Positions 63,369-64,000 of a stretch of DNA of 64,000 bases are shown here, in pieces. Each line of letters starts with the position of its first letter. The first letter of the stretch is position 1. This DNA comes from Bradyrhizobium sp. JYMT SZCCT0428 (GTDB lineage: Bacteria; Pseudomonadota; Alphaproteobacteria; Rhizobiales; Xanthobacteraceae): assembly GCF_018131075.1 (NCBI RefSeq), contig NZ_JAFCLS010000002.1:1-64000 (forward strand), in the 5' to 3' direction. The notes beneath the pieces are model-generated. The model saw only the letters and a program-made list of their open reading frames with translations, was not told where the DNA came from and did no database searches. The translations under genes were made by a program, and so were the position numbers.

Positions 63369-64000
63369 TTACCCCGAGATTGCAACCTGAGGCACCGAGG
63401 ACAAACGAGGGTCTTTCGCGAAATCCTGGATTTCAAGCAACGCGCGTTCGGCGCTCGGCAGGAAGGGATACAGACCGAAGATATGCAGTCGTTCGTCGTA
63501 GAGTGATAGCCTTACGTCCGTCCCCGCATCTCGTGCTCGATCAGCCAGCCGTACGGCATCGTCCACCAACACCTCTCGACGACTGGCCTGGACCAAAATC
63601 GCGGGAAGCCCGGCGAGATCCGCATAGACCGGAGAAACCCTCGGATCCGTGGCCTGATGTGACTGGAAGTAGCTTGTCGACATGTAGGTCAGGATATCGC
63701 GGTCTATGATTGGATCCTTCCCCTCGCAAGTTTCGATGCTTGGGCTTGCGAGCGAACAATCGACAAAGGGAGACAACAGGAACATGCCGGCCGGACGCGG
63801 CCTCCCCGCATCGCGGAGAGCTACCGCCGTCGAAACCGCGAGCCCTCCGCCGGCCGATTCTCCGCTCAGGAAGATCTGTTCTGCTTCGTATCCCTGCTCA
63901 AGAAGCCATTCATACGCGCGCACAGCGTCGTTAAGCGCTGCAGGGAACGGATTTTCGGGTGCTAGACGGTACTCGAGCGCAAGGCACCTGCCATCGATCG
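63369..64000 (-). CDS. Alpha/beta-hydrolase, hormone-sensitive-lipase family (partial)
   Basis: The coding sequence runs off the right edge, so the N-terminus with the HGGG oxyanion motif is missing. Visible are the EYRLAPENPFPAALNDAVRA segment, the nucleophile in FLSGESAGGGLAV, PFVDCS, and the acidic/histidine end around LSLYDERLHIFGLYP. The family hydrolyses short-chain esters. It is 113 bases upstream of the P450 fusion on the same strand and may supply or clear its substrate or product. Confidence 0.88.
   Translation of the reverse strand, partial: IDGRCLALEYRLAPENPFPAALNDAVRAYEWLLEQGYEAEQIFLSGESAGGGLAVSTAVALRDAGRPRPAGMFLLSPFVDCSLASPSIETCEGKDPIIDRDILTYMSTSYFQSHQATDPRVSPVYADLAGLPAILVQASRREVLVDDAVRLADRARDAGTDVRLSLYDERLHIFGLYPFLPSAERALLEIQDFAKDPRLSSVPQVAISG

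Noticed and set aside
1-64000. CRISPR array or phage block
   Set aside because: No series of regularly spaced identical repeats and no phage structural or cas genes were seen on either strand.

Overview
The window looks like chromosomal DNA of an alphaproteobacterium close to Bradyrhizobium or Rhodopseudomonas. The evidence is high-G+C coding DNA, Irr-type iron-control half-sites, two copies of a palindromic repeat of the kind scattered through Bradyrhizobium genomes, and many catabolic operons with IclR-type regulators. The genus is an inference from memory of these families; no search was run.

0.5-17.8 kb looks like ordinary backbone: a secreted TPR protein, an RTX-type secreted protein flanked by repeats, a serine hydrolase, a complete iron-siderophore uptake operon (TonB-dependent receptor, PiuC-type hydroxylase, ExbB, ExbD, TonB) behind three iron-box half-sites, an RND efflux pair, an IalB-family protein and a spermidine-synthase-like methyltransferase. 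It ends at tRNA-Gln(CUG).

17.8-20.8 kb, directly downstream of the tRNA, is decayed DNA: a broken IS1182-type transposase, a tRNA-arm-like relic, small hypothetical genes, one of them frameshifted, and a strong terminator. From about 20.8 to 45.2 kb the DNA is visibly richer in A+T and holds a catabolic island: a YeiH-type anion exporter, an ADP-forming acyl-CoA ligase, two enoyl-CoA hydratases, a GMC oxidoreductase, a Gln-type thiol dioxygenase, a class III CoA-transferase, an aldehyde dehydrogenase, a cytoplasmic BisC-like molybdoenzyme, an SDR, a cupin, a sugar-type ABC importer, a Baeyer-Villiger monooxygenase and two IclR regulators, with broken IS630 and IS5 elements inside.

The main finding is a 17-bp palindrome, consensus GTTCYA-N5-TRGAAC, at five promoters spread over about 15 kb of this island, with a weak sixth copy 5 kb further left. 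At three promoters it lies 10-14 bp downstream of a -10 box in a well-spaced promoter. It ties the scattered operons into one regulon, probably run by an IclR protein whose own gene carries a site. The gene content suggests use of an organosulfur compound (thioether, sulfoxide or thiol), ending in sulfinate activation with CoA and export of the sulfur oxyanion. The substrate is unknown.

45.6-64 kb returns to higher G+C and holds further catabolic modules: an orphan TRAP binding protein with SDR and VOC enzymes; an aromatic ring hydroxylation and cleavage operon (TfdB-like hydroxylase, MhpB-like extradiol dioxygenase, thioesterase, solute-binding protein) with a divergent MhpR/IclR-type regulator and a perfect 17-bp palindrome; a DUF1028-ABC importer-monooxygenase operon with a divergent LacI regulator and a perfect 16-bp operator over its -10 region; a self-sufficient P450-reductase fusion; and an esterase cut by the right edge.
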